Shown here: positions 30,821-40,111 of the stretch, in pieces
Layout of the letters: each line of letters begins with the position of its first letter
How positions within the stretch are numbered: the stretch's first letter is position 1
Source: Nocardioides campestrisoli
GTDB lineage: Bacteria > Actinomycetota > Actinomycetes > Propionibacteriales > Nocardioidaceae
DNA length: 64,000 bases
Direction of reading: 5' to 3'
NCBI RefSeq assembly: GCF_013624435.2
Contig: NZ_CP061768.1
Coordinates: forward strand, 3,004,001-3,068,000
Translations under genes and position numbers: made by a program
Notes under the pieces: model-generated
Database searches by the model: none
The model's input: only the letters and a program-made list of their open reading frames with translations
What the model was told of the DNA's origin: nothing

Positions 30821-32398
30821 ATGCGCGAGCAGACGGAGACGGACGAGCACGAGGTGACCATCGTCGGGGCGGGACCGACGGGGCTGATGATGGCCGGCGA
30901 GCTGGCCCTGGCCGGGATCGAGGTCACGGTGCTGGAGCGGCGACCGACCACCGACCTGGTCGGCACCCGGGCCCGCGGCTTCCACTCCCGCACGCTGGAG
31001 ATCCTCGACCAGCGCGGACTGGCCGAGCGGTTCCTGGCCGAGGGGACGCCGGTGCAGGCGCTCAGCTTCGGCAGCACGCCCCTGGACCTGACCGGCTTCC
31101 CCACCCGGCACCCCTACACGCTGGGGCTGACCCAGGCGCCGATCGAGCGGATCCTGCTGGGCTGGGTCGAGGAGCTCGGGGTGCGCGTGCGGCGCGGAGT
31201 CGAGGTGACGGGCTTCGCCCAGGACGACGAGAGCGTCACCGTCCACCTCGCCGACGGCGGGTCCTGGCGTACGGCCTACCTGGTCGGGGCCGACGGCGGG
31301 CGCAGCGTCGTACGCCGGGCGGCCGGCATCGTGCGGCAGGGGCCACCGCCGACCCGGAGCCACCTGCTCGCCGAGGTCGAGACGACCCGGGAGCCACCGT
31401 GGGGGCTGCGGACCGACGAGCTCGGGATCCACGCGCTCAGCCCGGCGCCCGGCGGGGTGAGCGTGCTGGTCACCGAGCCGCGGCTCGGGCCCGCCACCGA
31501 CCCGACGCTGTCGGACCTCGCGGTCGCGCTGACAGCGGTCTACGGCACCGACTTCGGGGTGCACGGGCCGCGCTGGATCACCCGGTTCACCGACACCACC
31601 GGCCAGGCCACCGCCTACCGGGCCGGCCGGGTGCTGATCGCCGGGGACGCCGCGCACGTGCACCCGCCCACCGGCGGCCAGGGCATCGGGCTGGGCGTCG
31701 AGGATGCGGTCAACCTCGGCTGGAAGCTGGCTCAGGTGGTGCGGGGCGCCTCCCCGGAGACCCTCCTCGACAGCTACCAGGCCGAGCGGCACCCGGCGAC
31801 CCGGCGGGTGCTGGCCTCCGTGCTCACCCAGGCGATGCTCCAGCGCGGAGACGCCCGCACCCTCGCCCTGGGCGAGACGCTGGCCGAGCTGACCGCCGGA
31901 GAGCAGGCGCGGCGCGGGCTCGCCGGCCTGCTCTCCGGGCTCGACGTCCGGCTCGACGTCCGGCTCGATGCCGGGCCAGAGGCAGGCCCCGAGGCAGGAC
32001 CCGAACGGAGCGACGACATCCACCCGCTGCTCGGGCGTCGGGTCCCCGACCTGGACCTGGAGACCGGCCCGGAGAGCGACGGGGACGGACCCGGCGCGAC
32101 CCGGGTGCACGCCCTGCTGCGCACCGGCCGGTGGCTGCTGCTCGACCTCGGGGAACCGGGGACCCTCGACGTCACCGGCTGGGAGGACCGGGTGGAGCAC
32201 GTGCCGGCACGGCTGGCCCCGGCCGGTCCTGGCTGTCCCGAACCCTGGCAGCTCCCGGTGGTCGGCCCGGTCCCCGCACCCGCGGCGGTCCTGGTCCGGC
32301 CGGACGGGCACGTCGCCTGGGTCGGCGACGGCACCGATGCGGGGCTGCACGAGACGCTGTCGGCCTGGTGCGGGGCCTCGGCGCAGGTCAGCCGCTGA
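30821..32398 (+). CDS. FAD-dependent aromatic monooxygenase (PheA/TfdB, rifampicin-monooxygenase-like)
   Basis: The 525-residue protein has an N-terminal FAD Rossmann motif (VTIVGAGPTGLMMAGELALAG), the conserved LVGADGGRSVVRRAAGI (DG motif) and the second FAD motif VLIAGDAAHVHPPTGGQGIGLGVEDAVNLGWKL. A C-terminal thioredoxin-like domain (about 400-525) follows. This layout is that of class A flavin hydroxylases acting on phenols or antibiotics; the substrate is unknown. The ATG follows GGGGAG. Two short internal repeats (RLDVRLDA, PEAGPEAGPE) form a linker before the C-terminal domain. Confidence 0.88.
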   Translation: MREQTETDEHEVTIVGAGPTGLMMAGELALAGIEVTVLERRPTTDLVGTRARGFHSRTLEILDQRGLAERFLAEGTPVQALSFGSTPLDLTGFPTRHPYTLGLTQAPIERILLGWVEELGVRVRRGVEVTGFAQDDESVTVHLADGGSWRTAYLVGADGGRSVVRRAAGIVRQGPPPTRSHLLAEVETTREPPWGLRTDELGIHALSPAPGGVSVLVTEPRLGPATDPTLSDLAVALTAVYGTDFGVHGPRWITRFTDTTGQATAYRAGRVLIAGDAAHVHPPTGGQGIGLGVEDAVNLGWKLAQVVRGASPETLLDSYQAERHPATRRVLASVLTQAMLQRGDARTLALGETLAELTAGEQARRGLAGLLSGLDVRLDVRLDAGPEAGPEAGPERSDDIHPLLGRRVPDLDLETGPESDGDGPGATRVHALLRTGRWLLLDLGEPGTLDVTGWEDRVEHVPARLAPAGPGCPEPWQLPVVGPVPAPAAVLVRPDGHVAWVGDGTDAGLHETLSAWCGASAQVSR

Positions 32399-32404
32399 GG
32401 CGAC

Positions 32405-32890
32405 TCAGAGGTCGACCTCCTCGTTCTCCGCGTCCAACGTGTCACCGGTGGCCTTCGCCTTGACGAACGAGATCAGGGTGGCGACCCGGCCGCCCGGCGC
32501 CGCCCAGTACTCCGCGGAGACGCCGCGGACCTTCAGCACCCGCAGCTGCGGGTCGTCCGGCCCCTCGGGGAACCAGGCCTCCGACGCGGCGGACCAGAAC
32601 TCCTGGATCCGCTCCCGGTCGTAGACCACCTCGGCGTGCCCGGCGATCGAGAGCCAGGAGCTGCTCTCGGAGAACGCCACGTTGACCTCGGGGCGGACCT
32701 TGATGTCGGTCGCCTGCTCCGCGTCGTCGGCCACCAGGAACCAGATCACCGCGTCGTCGTCGACCAGCTGCGGGGTCATCGGCCGGGAGTGCAGCTCGCC
32801 GGCGGCGCTGATGCTGGTCACCATCGCGAACCTGGCGTCGCGGGCGATCTGCAGGACGCGCTCGCGGTCGGGTGTCTCGTGCTGGCTCAT
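32405..32890 (-). CDS. Pyridoxamine 5'-phosphate oxidase-like general stress protein
   Basis: The 161-residue protein shows the split-barrel flavin-binding pattern of the general-stress-protein-26-like branch, with ARFAMVTSISAAGELHSRPMTPQ, VIWFLVADDAEQATDIKVRPEVNVAF and WLSIAGHAEVVYDRERIQEFW. Members bind FMN, F420 or heme. The ATG at 32890 has GAGGAG upstream. It converges on the monooxygenase gene. Confidence 0.87.
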   Translation of the reverse strand: MSQHETPDRERVLQIARDARFAMVTSISAAGELHSRPMTPQLVDDDAVIWFLVADDAEQATDIKVRPEVNVAFSESSSWLSIAGHAEVVYDRERIQEFWSAASEAWFPEGPDDPQLRVLKVRGVSAEYWAAPGGRVATLISFVKAKATGDTLDAENEEVDL

Positions 32891-32914
32891 GGAGGGCTCC
32901 TCGGGTCGGGTGCT

Positions 32915-32935
32915 CGGTGGTCGGTGGTCGGTGGT
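32915..32935. repeat. Tandem repeat, 7 nt x 3, intergenic
   Basis: Three copies of CGGTGGT stand in the divergent space between the PPOX-like and DUF2505-like genes. They may be simple slippage sequence. Confidence 0.7.
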
Positions 32936-33036
32936 GCCGGAAGGTGGTTCGGCGTGCTCGACGTGGCGGATTGGGTACGGCGACCCCGCAGAGCCACCGT
33001 CCGCCGTCCGTACCCGCAGCACCCCCAGGGGATGAG

Positions 33037-33498
33037 TTGACCGAGTTCACCGCCCGCAAGCAGTCCGAGGCCGTCCTCGACCACGAGCGCAAGCGCGTGT
33101 GGGACGTGCTCGTCGACCCCGACCTGGTCGCCGCGATGACGCCGATGGTCTCCCGGATCGACGCCGACGGCCCGCGGTGGCGCTGGACGCTGCGCCGGAT
33201 CCCGCTGCTCGGCAGCCACGTCGACCTGGAGTTCACCGAGGCGATGACCTTCACCCCCGAGCAGACGATCACCTTCCACCACGACCCCCAGGACGAGGAG
33301 CGGGCCGGGGTCGAGGGCCGCTACGACCTGGCCGACGTGCCCGGTGGCACCCATGTCGCCATCGACCTGGCGATCACGGTCGACCTGCCGCTCCCCCGGC
33401 TCTCCCGTCCGGTGGTGCAGGCCGCCATGCACGGGGTGCTGGAGGTGATGGGGGCCGGGTTCGCCCGCGCCCTCGAGCGCCGGCTGGCCACCGGGTGA
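33037..33498 (+). CDS. SRPBCC-fold protein (DUF2505-like)
   Basis: The 153-residue protein has the START/SRPBCC pattern: VWDVLVDPDLVAAMTPMVSRIDADG near the start, beta strands with WRWTLRRIPLLG and TITFHHDP, and a long C-terminal helix ending MGAGFARALERRLATG. The start is taken as TTG at 33037 with AGGGGA upstream. SRPBCC domains bind hydrophobic ligands; the ligand here is unknown. Confidence 0.75.
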   Translation: MTEFTARKQSEAVLDHERKRVWDVLVDPDLVAAMTPMVSRIDADGPRWRWTLRRIPLLGSHVDLEFTEAMTFTPEQTITFHHDPQDEERAGVEGRYDLADVPGGTHVAIDLAITVDLPLPRLSRPVVQAAMHGVLEVMGAGFARALERRLATG

Positions 33499-33514
33499 GG
33501 GCTAGGTTCTGCTC

Positions 33515-33928
33515 ATGACCGCACCCTGGCTCGACCGCACCGCCATCGACTTCATGCTCGACGACTGCGAGACCTGGGCGGTCGTGGGTCTCTCCGACAA
33601 CCCCGCGCGCACGGCGTACTCGATCGCGGCGCTGCTCCAGCAGCGCGGCAAGCGGATCGTCCCGGTCCACCCGGACGCGCCTACCGTGCTCGGCGAGCAG
33701 GGCTACGCCTCGCTGGCCGACATCCCGTTCCCGGTCGACGTGGTCGACGTGTTCCGCCGCTCGGAGTCGGCCGGCCAGTTCGCCGACGAGGCGGTGGCGA
33801 TCGGCGCCCGGGCTGTCTGGTTCCAGCTCGGCGTGGTCGACGAGGAGGCGTTCAAGCGGACCGTCAAGGCGGGTCTGCCGATGGTGATGGACACCTGCCC
33901 GGCGATCGAGTGGCGCAACCGGCGATGA
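33515..33928 (+). CDS. CoA-binding protein (YccU-like)
   Basis: The 137-residue protein is a single CoA-binding Rossmann domain: WAVVGLSDNPARTAYSIAALLQQRGKRIVPVHPDAP, SLADIPFPVDVVDVFRRSE and WFQLGVVDEEA. The C-terminal MVMDTCPAIEW matches the YccU family. The exact role of the family is unknown. Confidence 0.92.
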   Translation: MTAPWLDRTAIDFMLDDCETWAVVGLSDNPARTAYSIAALLQQRGKRIVPVHPDAPTVLGEQGYASLADIPFPVDVVDVFRRSESAGQFADEAVAIGARAVWFQLGVVDEEAFKRTVKAGLPMVMDTCPAIEWRNRR

Positions 33929-33938
33929 GCGACCGGCG

Positions 33939-34742
33939 GTGAACCGGCGACGGGTGCTCGCGAGCGTCCTGGTCGCCGGCGTGGTGGTCGCGCTCGCCGG
34001 CTGGGCGGTGGCCCCCAGGGCACAGCAGTGGTGGAAGCTCAGCCGCAGCTACGCACCGGACTCGCCGCTCAGCGACCAGTGCGGGGACGCGCCGAGCAGC
34101 GCGCGTCGCGTCGTGCTCACCGCCGACGACGAGACCCGCCTCGGCGCCGCCGAGATCGGACCGGCCGACGCGGGGACGGGTGTGGTGCTGCGGTACGGCG
34201 CGTCCCAGACACTGTGCGACTGGCTGCCCTGGGCCGAGGAGGTGGCTGCGGCGACCGGGGTCCGGGTCCTGGTCTTCGACCGACGCGGCCGCGGAGCGAG
34301 CCCCGCCGAGGAGTCCCTGACCGAGGAGCCCGCCGACACCGTGGCCGCGGTGCGCCACCTGCGCGGCAGCGGCGCCCAGGAGGTGGCGCTCGTCGGCTCC
34401 TCGATGGGCAACTCGGTGACCCTCTCCGCCCTCCCCCTGCTCGGGCGCGACGAGGCCCCCTGCGCCCTGGTGGCGATCTCCCCGGTGCTCACCTCCGCCG
34501 ACGAGCGGGGCCGGCTCGACGGCAGCGCCGCCGACCCGCTGCCGGCGGCGACCTGGGTCACCTGGGAGACGCAGGGAGCAGGGGTCTCCGCCTCCGCAGA
34601 GCTGCTGGCGGCCCGTGCCCTCGAGCAGGGCAGCGCGCTGCGCGAGCTGGGTGTGGACAGCGCCGACCACAGTCGGCAGCTGGTCGCCAACCACCCGGAG
34701 GCGGCGGAGCTCGTCATCGACGCGGTCGCGTCCTGTTCCTGA
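33939..34742 (+). CDS. Membrane-anchored or secreted alpha/beta-hydrolase
   Basis: The 267-residue protein begins with a signal-anchor (RRRVLASVLVAGVVVALAGWAVA) and has an alpha/beta-hydrolase fold with VLVFDRRGRGASP and a nucleophile elbow GSSMGN. The start is GTG, 10 nt after the previous stop, so the two genes are probably cotranscribed. The late catalytic His may be in SADHSRQLVANHPE. The substrate is unknown. Confidence 0.82.
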   Translation: MNRRRVLASVLVAGVVVALAGWAVAPRAQQWWKLSRSYAPDSPLSDQCGDAPSSARRVVLTADDETRLGAAEIGPADAGTGVVLRYGASQTLCDWLPWAEEVAAATGVRVLVFDRRGRGASPAEESLTEEPADTVAAVRHLRGSGAQEVALVGSSMGNSVTLSALPLLGRDEAPCALVAISPVLTSADERGRLDGSAADPLPAATWVTWETQGAGVSASAELLAARALEQGSALRELGVDSADHSRQLVANHPEAAELVIDAVASCS

Positions 34743-34754
34743 CCCGGCCGTGAC

Positions 34755-36398
34755 TCAGCGGCGGAAGGGCAGCACGCGGTCCAGTCGCGCGTGGGCCAGC
34801 GCGGCCCGCGCGGCGTTGTTGCCGCAGGCCCCGTGCACCCCGCCGCCCGGGTGGGCAGACGCCGAGGCCAGGTAGAGCCCGCGCACCGGCGTCTCCGCAC
34901 GCCCCAGTCCCGGCACGGGACGAAAGACCAGCTGCTGGTGCAGCTGCGCTGTGCCGCCGCCGAGAGCCCCACCGATCAGGTTGGCGTCGCGGGCCTCGAA
35001 CTCGTGCGGCCCGAGCACCCGGCGGGCGACCACGCGGTCCCCGAACCCGGGGGCGATCCGCTCCATCTCGGCCTGCATCCGGTCGGCGAACCGCTCGTTC
35101 TCGTCGTGGTCCCAGCGCCCGGTGATCGCCGCGGAGCCGGACTCCCCCGCGTCGGAGGTCACCTGCTGCGGCACGTGCGTGTAGGCCCAGAACGACTCCG
35201 TGCCGGCCGGCGAGCGGGACGGGTCGGTGGTGGTCATCTGGCCGGTCAGCATGAACGGCCGGGCCGGTACCGCCCCGGAGTGCACCTGGGTCAGCGCGCG
35301 GGTCATCTCCTCCACCGAGTCCGCCACGTGCACGGTGCCGGGGGCGTGCTCGGGCTCGACCCGCCAGGGCACGGGCCTGGACAGCGCCCAGTCGACCTTC
35401 ACCGTCCCCGGGTCCATCTGGAACGCCCGCATCCGTCGGTGCAGCCGCTCCGGCAGGTGCTCGGGCGCGACCAGACCGCCGTACAGGTGGGGGGCGGCGA
35501 CGTCGGCCAGCACCGCGGGCGCGTCGTACCGGGTGCCGTCCGCGGTCTCCACGCCGGTGGTCCTGCCGTCGGAGACCAGGATCCGCCGGACCTCCGCCGA
35601 GGTACGCAGCCGGCCGCCCTTCGCGGTGAACCGGGACAACAGCGCCCCGGCCAGCTCGCCGGCTCCGCCCTCGGGCACCGGGAAGCCGACGGTCTGGCCC
35701 ATCATCGACATCATCAGGGCCATCAGCCCCGAACCCGGCGCGTCCAGCGGGATGTCGGAGTGCCCGCCGTTGCCGGCGAGCAGCACCTGCGCACCTGAGC
35801 CGGCGAACCGCTCCCGGGACAGGTCGAGCGCGGGGGTGAGCAGCGTCCGGACGAGCTCCAGCCCGCCGGCTCGCGGCAACCGGGCCAGCAGGCCCACCCC
35901 GGCCTTGACCGGGGGGAACGGAGAGAGCAGCCCGCCGACGACCTGGTCGCCCACGAGGTCCCACTCCTCGCACAGCCGCAGCCACGCCTGGCCGTCGCCG
36001 GGGGCGAAGGCCTCCAGGCTGGCGGCGGTGACGTCACGGTCGCGGTGCAGCAGCGCCCACCGGTCATCGACGAAGTGGCCCAGGACGGCGGGGGCGTGCC
36101 GCCACACCAGTCCGTGCTCCTCCAGGCCGAAGGAGCGGATCGTCGGGGAGACCCCGGCCAGCGGGTAGAACGAGCTGAACGTGTCGTGCACGTAGTCCTC
36201 GTGCACGTCGCGGTCGCTGCGCACGGCGCCGCCGACGGTCTCCTGGGCCTCCAGGAGCAGCACCCGCCACCCCGCGTCGACCAACCGGTTGGCGGCCACG
36301 AGGCCGTTGGGGCCTGCGCCGACGACCACGGCGTCCCAGGCGCGCTCGGAGGGCTCCTGGGTGGTCGGCCGGGACGTCGCCGGCTGGGTGGAGGTCAT
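34755..36398 (-). CDS. NAD(P)/FAD-dependent oxidoreductase, phytoene-desaturase-like
   Basis: The 547-residue protein has an N-terminal FAD motif (VVVGAGPNGLVAANRLVDAGWRVLLLEA) with TVGGAVRSD. The C-terminal GLYLASASAHPGGGVHGACGNNAARAAL is the CrtI-type FAD-closing motif. It belongs to the amine oxidase/CrtI-like (PYROXD2-like) group; the substrate is unknown. It is followed upstream on the same strand by a SRPBCC protein gene 9 nt away, suggesting a two-gene unit. Confidence 0.9.
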   Translation of the reverse strand: MTSTQPATSRPTTQEPSERAWDAVVVGAGPNGLVAANRLVDAGWRVLLLEAQETVGGAVRSDRDVHEDYVHDTFSSFYPLAGVSPTIRSFGLEEHGLVWRHAPAVLGHFVDDRWALLHRDRDVTAASLEAFAPGDGQAWLRLCEEWDLVGDQVVGGLLSPFPPVKAGVGLLARLPRAGGLELVRTLLTPALDLSRERFAGSGAQVLLAGNGGHSDIPLDAPGSGLMALMMSMMGQTVGFPVPEGGAGELAGALLSRFTAKGGRLRTSAEVRRILVSDGRTTGVETADGTRYDAPAVLADVAAPHLYGGLVAPEHLPERLHRRMRAFQMDPGTVKVDWALSRPVPWRVEPEHAPGTVHVADSVEEMTRALTQVHSGAVPARPFMLTGQMTTTDPSRSPAGTESFWAYTHVPQQVTSDAGESGSAAITGRWDHDENERFADRMQAEMERIAPGFGDRVVARRVLGPHEFEARDANLIGGALGGGTAQLHQQLVFRPVPGLGRAETPVRGLYLASASAHPGGGVHGACGNNAARAALAHARLDRVLPFRR

Positions 36399-36407
36399 GC
36401 GTCGAGG

Positions 36408-36854
36408 CTACTGGCGGCGCTCGGCCAGGTAGGCCAGTCGGCGCAGCGACTCGGTGTTGCGCCAGGCCAGCATCGGGTGCCGCACCGGCGGCGGGATCAG
36501 CAGCGCAGGGCCGCGGCGCGCGTCCTCGCGCATCACCACCTCGGTGGCCTCCCCGGTGTCGGAGACGATCGGGCGCAGCTCGATCTCGACCCTGGCCTCC
36601 CCGGTGGGCCAGGCGCGGGCCTGGAGCACCAGCCGCTTGCCCTCCTCCACCTCGAGCACCTCGGTGTTGTCGTCGATCAGCAGCGGCCAGCTGCCCACCG
36701 AGTGGTGCAGGCGGGAGCCGACCGCCGGGAAGTCGTCGTCGACCTCGCGCATCCGGGAGGCGCCGACCACCCACAGGGGGTAGAGCCATCCGTCGGTGAG
36801 CACCGTCCACACGTCCTGGGCCGAGGCGTGGACCGTCCTGGAGTTCTCGCTCAT
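36408..36854 (-). CDS. SRPBCC-family protein
   Basis: The 148-residue protein has the polyketide-cyclase/START-like pattern: VHASAQDVWTVLTDGWLYPLWVVGASRMREVD, VGSRLHHSVGSWPLLIDDNTEV and VLQARAWPTGEARVEIEL. It lies 9 nt upstream of the CrtI-like gene and is likely cotranscribed with it. The ligand is unknown. Confidence 0.85.
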   Translation of the reverse strand: MSENSRTVHASAQDVWTVLTDGWLYPLWVVGASRMREVDDDFPAVGSRLHHSVGSWPLLIDDNTEVLEVEEGKRLVLQARAWPTGEARVEIELRPIVSDTGEATEVVMREDARRGPALLIPPPVRHPMLAWRNTESLRRLAYLAERRQ

Positions 36855-36883
36855 CGCCCGCTCCTGCTTCCTCGTGGCGTCGG

Positions 36884-38359
36884 TCAGCGGGAGGACTCGT
36901 TGGAGTCCTCGGGGATCCCGTGCCGGGGTGGCGCGTCGGGACCGGCGGTGCCCTCGTCGGGCCGGTCGTCCCCCGCCGAGTGGTCCGGCGAGCCGGCGGT
37001 CGCGTCACCGGGAACGATCTCCTCCCCCGCGCCGCCACCCTCCATCGAGGCCACCTCGGAGACCTGGCCCTCGGACTGCTCCGGGGACCGGTCCTGGCTG
37101 TCGTCGGTCGGGGTCTTGTCGTCGTTGGCGTCCATGGCGGCTCCGTACCCCACCCGCCCCCCGGGCCATGCGGCCACGACGGAGGCGGTTCCACGGGCGA
37201 GCGCGCCCACCCCCGTCTCCAGCGGACCTCGGCGACCCAGCGCCACCAGGCCTGCGCCACCCGCGGCGAGGACCAGCACGTGCCAGCGGAAGCTCTCCGG
37301 GGTCTCCGCGGGCGGCAGCAGGGCGGAGTTCATCGCGACGTGCAGCGCGTAGAAGGTCAGCGTCGCCGTCCCGGCACCGAAGACGACGGCCACGGCGTAC
37401 CGGGCGACCGCGGGCAGCAGCCCCACCACCAGCAGCGCAACCCCGATCACCAGCCACGCGCTGCCCACGGTGTGTGCCAGGTCGAACGGCGTCGCGCTGT
37501 GCGGCGCCCGCACCAACAGCCACTCCCAGGCCCCGGTGGGGGTGGTGCCGAACATGCCGCCCGCCGGCTGGTCGAGCAGGTCCGCGCCCGGCACGGGCGG
37601 CGCCAGCCACGACGGCCAGTCGGCGACCAGCGCCGCGACCACGTCGGCCCGCCGAGTCAGCGCGTCGGAGACCGCCACCGCGGCCCCCGCGAGCAGTCCC
37701 CCGGTGACCGCGACCGCGGCGGCCACCCGCCGGCTGCCCAGGTCCATCCGGCCCAGTGCCATCCCGGCCAGCAGGTAGGCGACCCACGGCAGCACCGGGT
37801 AGTAGCCGGTGACCAGCAGCTCGGAGAGCAGGGGCCCGGGGTCGGCGAGGGAGGCGAAGGACGGGCTCTCCCAGCCGCGGGCGGGCAGCTCGGCGCGGAG
37901 CAGGTGGGCGAGCACCGGGGCGACCACCAGCCAGCCGGCCGCCCAGCCCAGCAGCGCCCGCGCGCCCAGGCCGAGGAACGGCAGCGCGCAGACGAAGAGC
38001 ACCCCGTAGTAGACGAGGATGATCGCGATCCCGGCGTCCAGCTCGCCGAGCACCAGCCCCACGCCGGCGACCAGCCCGGCCCGGACCACCAGCCCCGTCG
38101 AGGCGGCCGCGCGGGAGCGACCCCGCAGCGGCACCCGCCGTCCGGTGGTCAGGGCGATGCTCAGCCCGGCGAGCACCGCGAAGAGCGCCGAGGCGCGGCC
38201 GCCGGCCAGCGACTGGGCGAGGGTCAGCTCGCCGTCCAGGGTGCGCGGGTCGAGCACGTGGGTGGCCACCATGCCCAGCAGGGCCAGGCAACGGGCGACG
38301 TCGATCGCGACCAGGCGCGAGGGGGCCGGGCCGGCCGACGACGCGGGACCGGCCTCCAC
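36884..38359 (-). CDS. Multi-pass membrane protein, DUF418/DUF1624-like acyltransferase family
   Basis: The 491-residue protein starts with LVAIDVARCLALLGMVATHVLDP, the heparan-alpha-glucosaminide N-acetyltransferase (DUF1624)/DUF418-type first helix. About ten membrane helices and a long hydrophilic acidic C-terminal tail (about 410-491) follow. The GTG start lies 4 nt downstream of the purE stop, so it is in the purK-purE transcription unit. Acetyl transfer across the membrane is the family role; the substrate is unknown. Confidence 0.8.
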   Translation of the reverse strand: MEAGPASSAGPAPSRLVAIDVARCLALLGMVATHVLDPRTLDGELTLAQSLAGGRASALFAVLAGLSIALTTGRRVPLRGRSRAAASTGLVVRAGLVAGVGLVLGELDAGIAIILVYYGVLFVCALPFLGLGARALLGWAAGWLVVAPVLAHLLRAELPARGWESPSFASLADPGPLLSELLVTGYYPVLPWVAYLLAGMALGRMDLGSRRVAAAVAVTGGLLAGAAVAVSDALTRRADVVAALVADWPSWLAPPVPGADLLDQPAGGMFGTTPTGAWEWLLVRAPHSATPFDLAHTVGSAWLVIGVALLVVGLLPAVARYAVAVVFGAGTATLTFYALHVAMNSALLPPAETPESFRWHVLVLAAGGAGLVALGRRGPLETGVGALARGTASVVAAWPGGRVGYGAAMDANDDKTPTDDSQDRSPEQSEGQVSEVASMEGGGAGEEIVPGDATAGSPDHSAGDDRPDEGTAGPDAPPRHGIPEDSNESSR

Positions 38360-38363
38360 CGGC

Positions 38364-38933
38364 TCAGAACCCGACGCGCGGCTTGCCGCTCCGGGCGGCG
38401 TCGTGCACGGCCTTGCCGCGCTCCATCGCCTCCTCGCGCAGGCTCGCCTGGAAGGCGACCATCCGCTCCCGCAGCGCCGGGTCGGAGGCGGCCAGGATCC
38501 GGACGGCGAGGAGTCCGGCGTTGCGGGCGTTGCCGACCGCCACCGTCGCCACCGGCACCCCGGCCGGCATCTGCACGATCGAGAGCAGCGAGTCCATCCC
38601 GTCCAGGTGCCGCAGCGGCACCGGCACGCCCACCACCGGCAGCGGGGTCAGGGAGGCGAGCATGCCGGGCAGGTGGGCGGCACCGCCGGCCCCGGCGATG
38701 ATCACCGAGAGACCGCGGTCGACCGCGGTGCGCCCGTAGGCGACCATCTCCTCCGGCATCCGGTGCGCGGAGACGACCTCCACCTCGCGGGCCACGTCGA
38801 ACTCGTCGAGGGCGAGCGCGGCGGCCTCCATCACCGGCCAGTCCGACGCCGACCCCATGACGATGCCGACCTTGCCGGTCGCCGTCCCGGTGCTCCCGGT
38901 GTCCTCAGCGCCCGCGCTCTGCTGCTCGCTCAT
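38364..38933 (-). CDS. purE: N5-carboxyaminoimidazole ribonucleotide mutase PurE
   Basis: The 189-residue protein has the class I PurE motifs [63 protein letters not shown] and [31 protein letters not shown]. It moves the carboxyl group of N5-CAIR to C4 in purine synthesis. The ATG at 38933 follows the purK stop by 7 nt. Confidence 0.97.
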   Translation of the reverse strand: MSEQQSAGAEDTGSTGTATGKVGIVMGSASDWPVMEAAALALDEFDVAREVEVVSAHRMPEEMVAYGRTAVDRGLSVIIAGAGGAAHLPGMLASLTPLPVVGVPVPLRHLDGMDSLLSIVQMPAGVPVATVAVGNARNAGLLAVRILAASDPALRERMVAFQASLREEAMERGKAVHDAARSGKPRVGF

Positions 38934-38940
38934 CGCGACC

Positions 38941-40101
38941 TCACTCACTCTCGTCTCCCAGCTCTCCAGCGAACCACGCGGCTGCGTGCCGCGCACGCTC
39001 GAGGCAGTCCTCGAGGTCGTCTCCGAAGGCGTTCACGTGGCCCACCTTGCGGCCCGGCCGCCAGTCCTTGCCGTAGAGGTGGACCCGCAGGTGCGGGTCC
39101 CGGGCCATCGCGTGCCGCAGCCCGTCGTACAGCCGCCCGGCGTCGCGGTCGCCGCCGAGGATGTTGACCATCACCGTCCACCGCGCACGGGGCGCCGGAG
39201 AGCCCAGCGGCAGGTCCATCACCGCACGCAGGTGGTTCTCGAACTGCGACGTGACGGCGCCGTCCTGGGTCCAGTGACCGGTGTTGTGCGGGCGCATCGC
39301 CAGCTCGTTGACCAGGATCCGCCCGTCGGTGGTCTCGAAGAGCTCGACCGCGAGGATGCCGGTGACGCCGAGCGCGCCCGCGACCGTGAGCGCGATCCGC
39401 TGGGCCTCACCGGCCAGCTCAGGGTCCAGGTCGGGGGCCGGAGCCACGACCTCCTTGCAGATCCCGTCGACCTGGGTGGAGGCCACCACCGGGTACGCCG
39501 CCGCCTGGCCGCTCGGCGAACGCGCCACCAGCGCCGAGAGCTCGCGGCGGAAGTCGACCAGCTCCTCGGCCAGCACCCGGACACCGCTGGCCTGCGCGGT
39601 CTCGAACGCCGCGGCGACGCCCTCGGCGTCGCGCACCACCCAGACGCCCTTGCCGTCGTAGCCGCCGCGGGTGGTCTTGAGCACGCACGGGAAGCCGAAC
39701 GCCTCCACCTCGGCGGGCGAGGAGACCAGCGCGTGGCGGGGGCTGGGGATGCCCAGCTCGTCGAGCCGCGCCCGCATCACCGCCTTGTCCTGGGCGTGCA
39801 CCAGCGCGTCCGGGCCGGGCCGGACGGCGATCCCGTCGGCCTCCAGCGCGTGCAGGTGCTCGGTGGGCACGTGCTCGTGGTCGAAGGTGACGACCTCGCA
39901 ACCGGCGGTCACCGCCCGCAGCGCCTCGAGGTCGCGGTAGTCCCCGACCTGCTGGTCGACGATCACCTGGGCGGCGGAGACACCCTCGGCCTCGGCAAGC
40001 AGCCGCAGCGGCAGGCCCAGGGCGATCGCCGGCTGGGCCATCATCCGGGCCAGCTGGCCACCGCCGATGACGGCGAGGGTCGGGGCGAGCGGGGTCGGCA
40101 C
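38941..40101 (-). CDS. purK: 5-(carboxyamino)imidazole ribonucleotide synthase PurK
   Basis: The 386-residue protein is an ATP-grasp enzyme: [21 protein letters not shown] at the start, [15 protein letters not shown] in the ATP site, [34 protein letters not shown] with the metal-binding Glu/Asn, and [10 protein letters not shown]. It carboxylates AIR using ATP and bicarbonate, feeding PurE. The GTG at 40101 was chosen from alignment with the family N-terminus; it lies 10 nt after the winged-helix gene. Confidence 0.96.
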   Translation of the reverse strand: MPTPLAPTLAVIGGGQLARMMAQPAIALGLPLRLLAEAEGVSAAQVIVDQQVGDYRDLEALRAVTAGCEVVTFDHEHVPTEHLHALEADGIAVRPGPDALVHAQDKAVMRARLDELGIPSPRHALVSSPAEVEAFGFPCVLKTTRGGYDGKGVWVVRDAEGVAAAFETAQASGVRVLAEELVDFRRELSALVARSPSGQAAAYPVVASTQVDGICKEVVAPAPDLDPELAGEAQRIALTVAGALGVTGILAVELFETTDGRILVNELAMRPHNTGHWTQDGAVTSQFENHLRAVMDLPLGSPAPRARWTVMVNILGGDRDAGRLYDGLRHAMARDPHLRVHLYGKDWRPGRKVGHVNAFGDDLEDCLERARHAAAWFAGELGDESE

Positions 40102-40111
40102 GGGCAGAACC

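Noticed and set aside
29564..32350. A ~928-codon minus-strand open frame opposite the FAD monooxygenase
   Set aside because: It is the antisense shadow of the monooxygenase and metalloprotease genes; the monooxygenase FAD motifs on the plus strand decide the matter.
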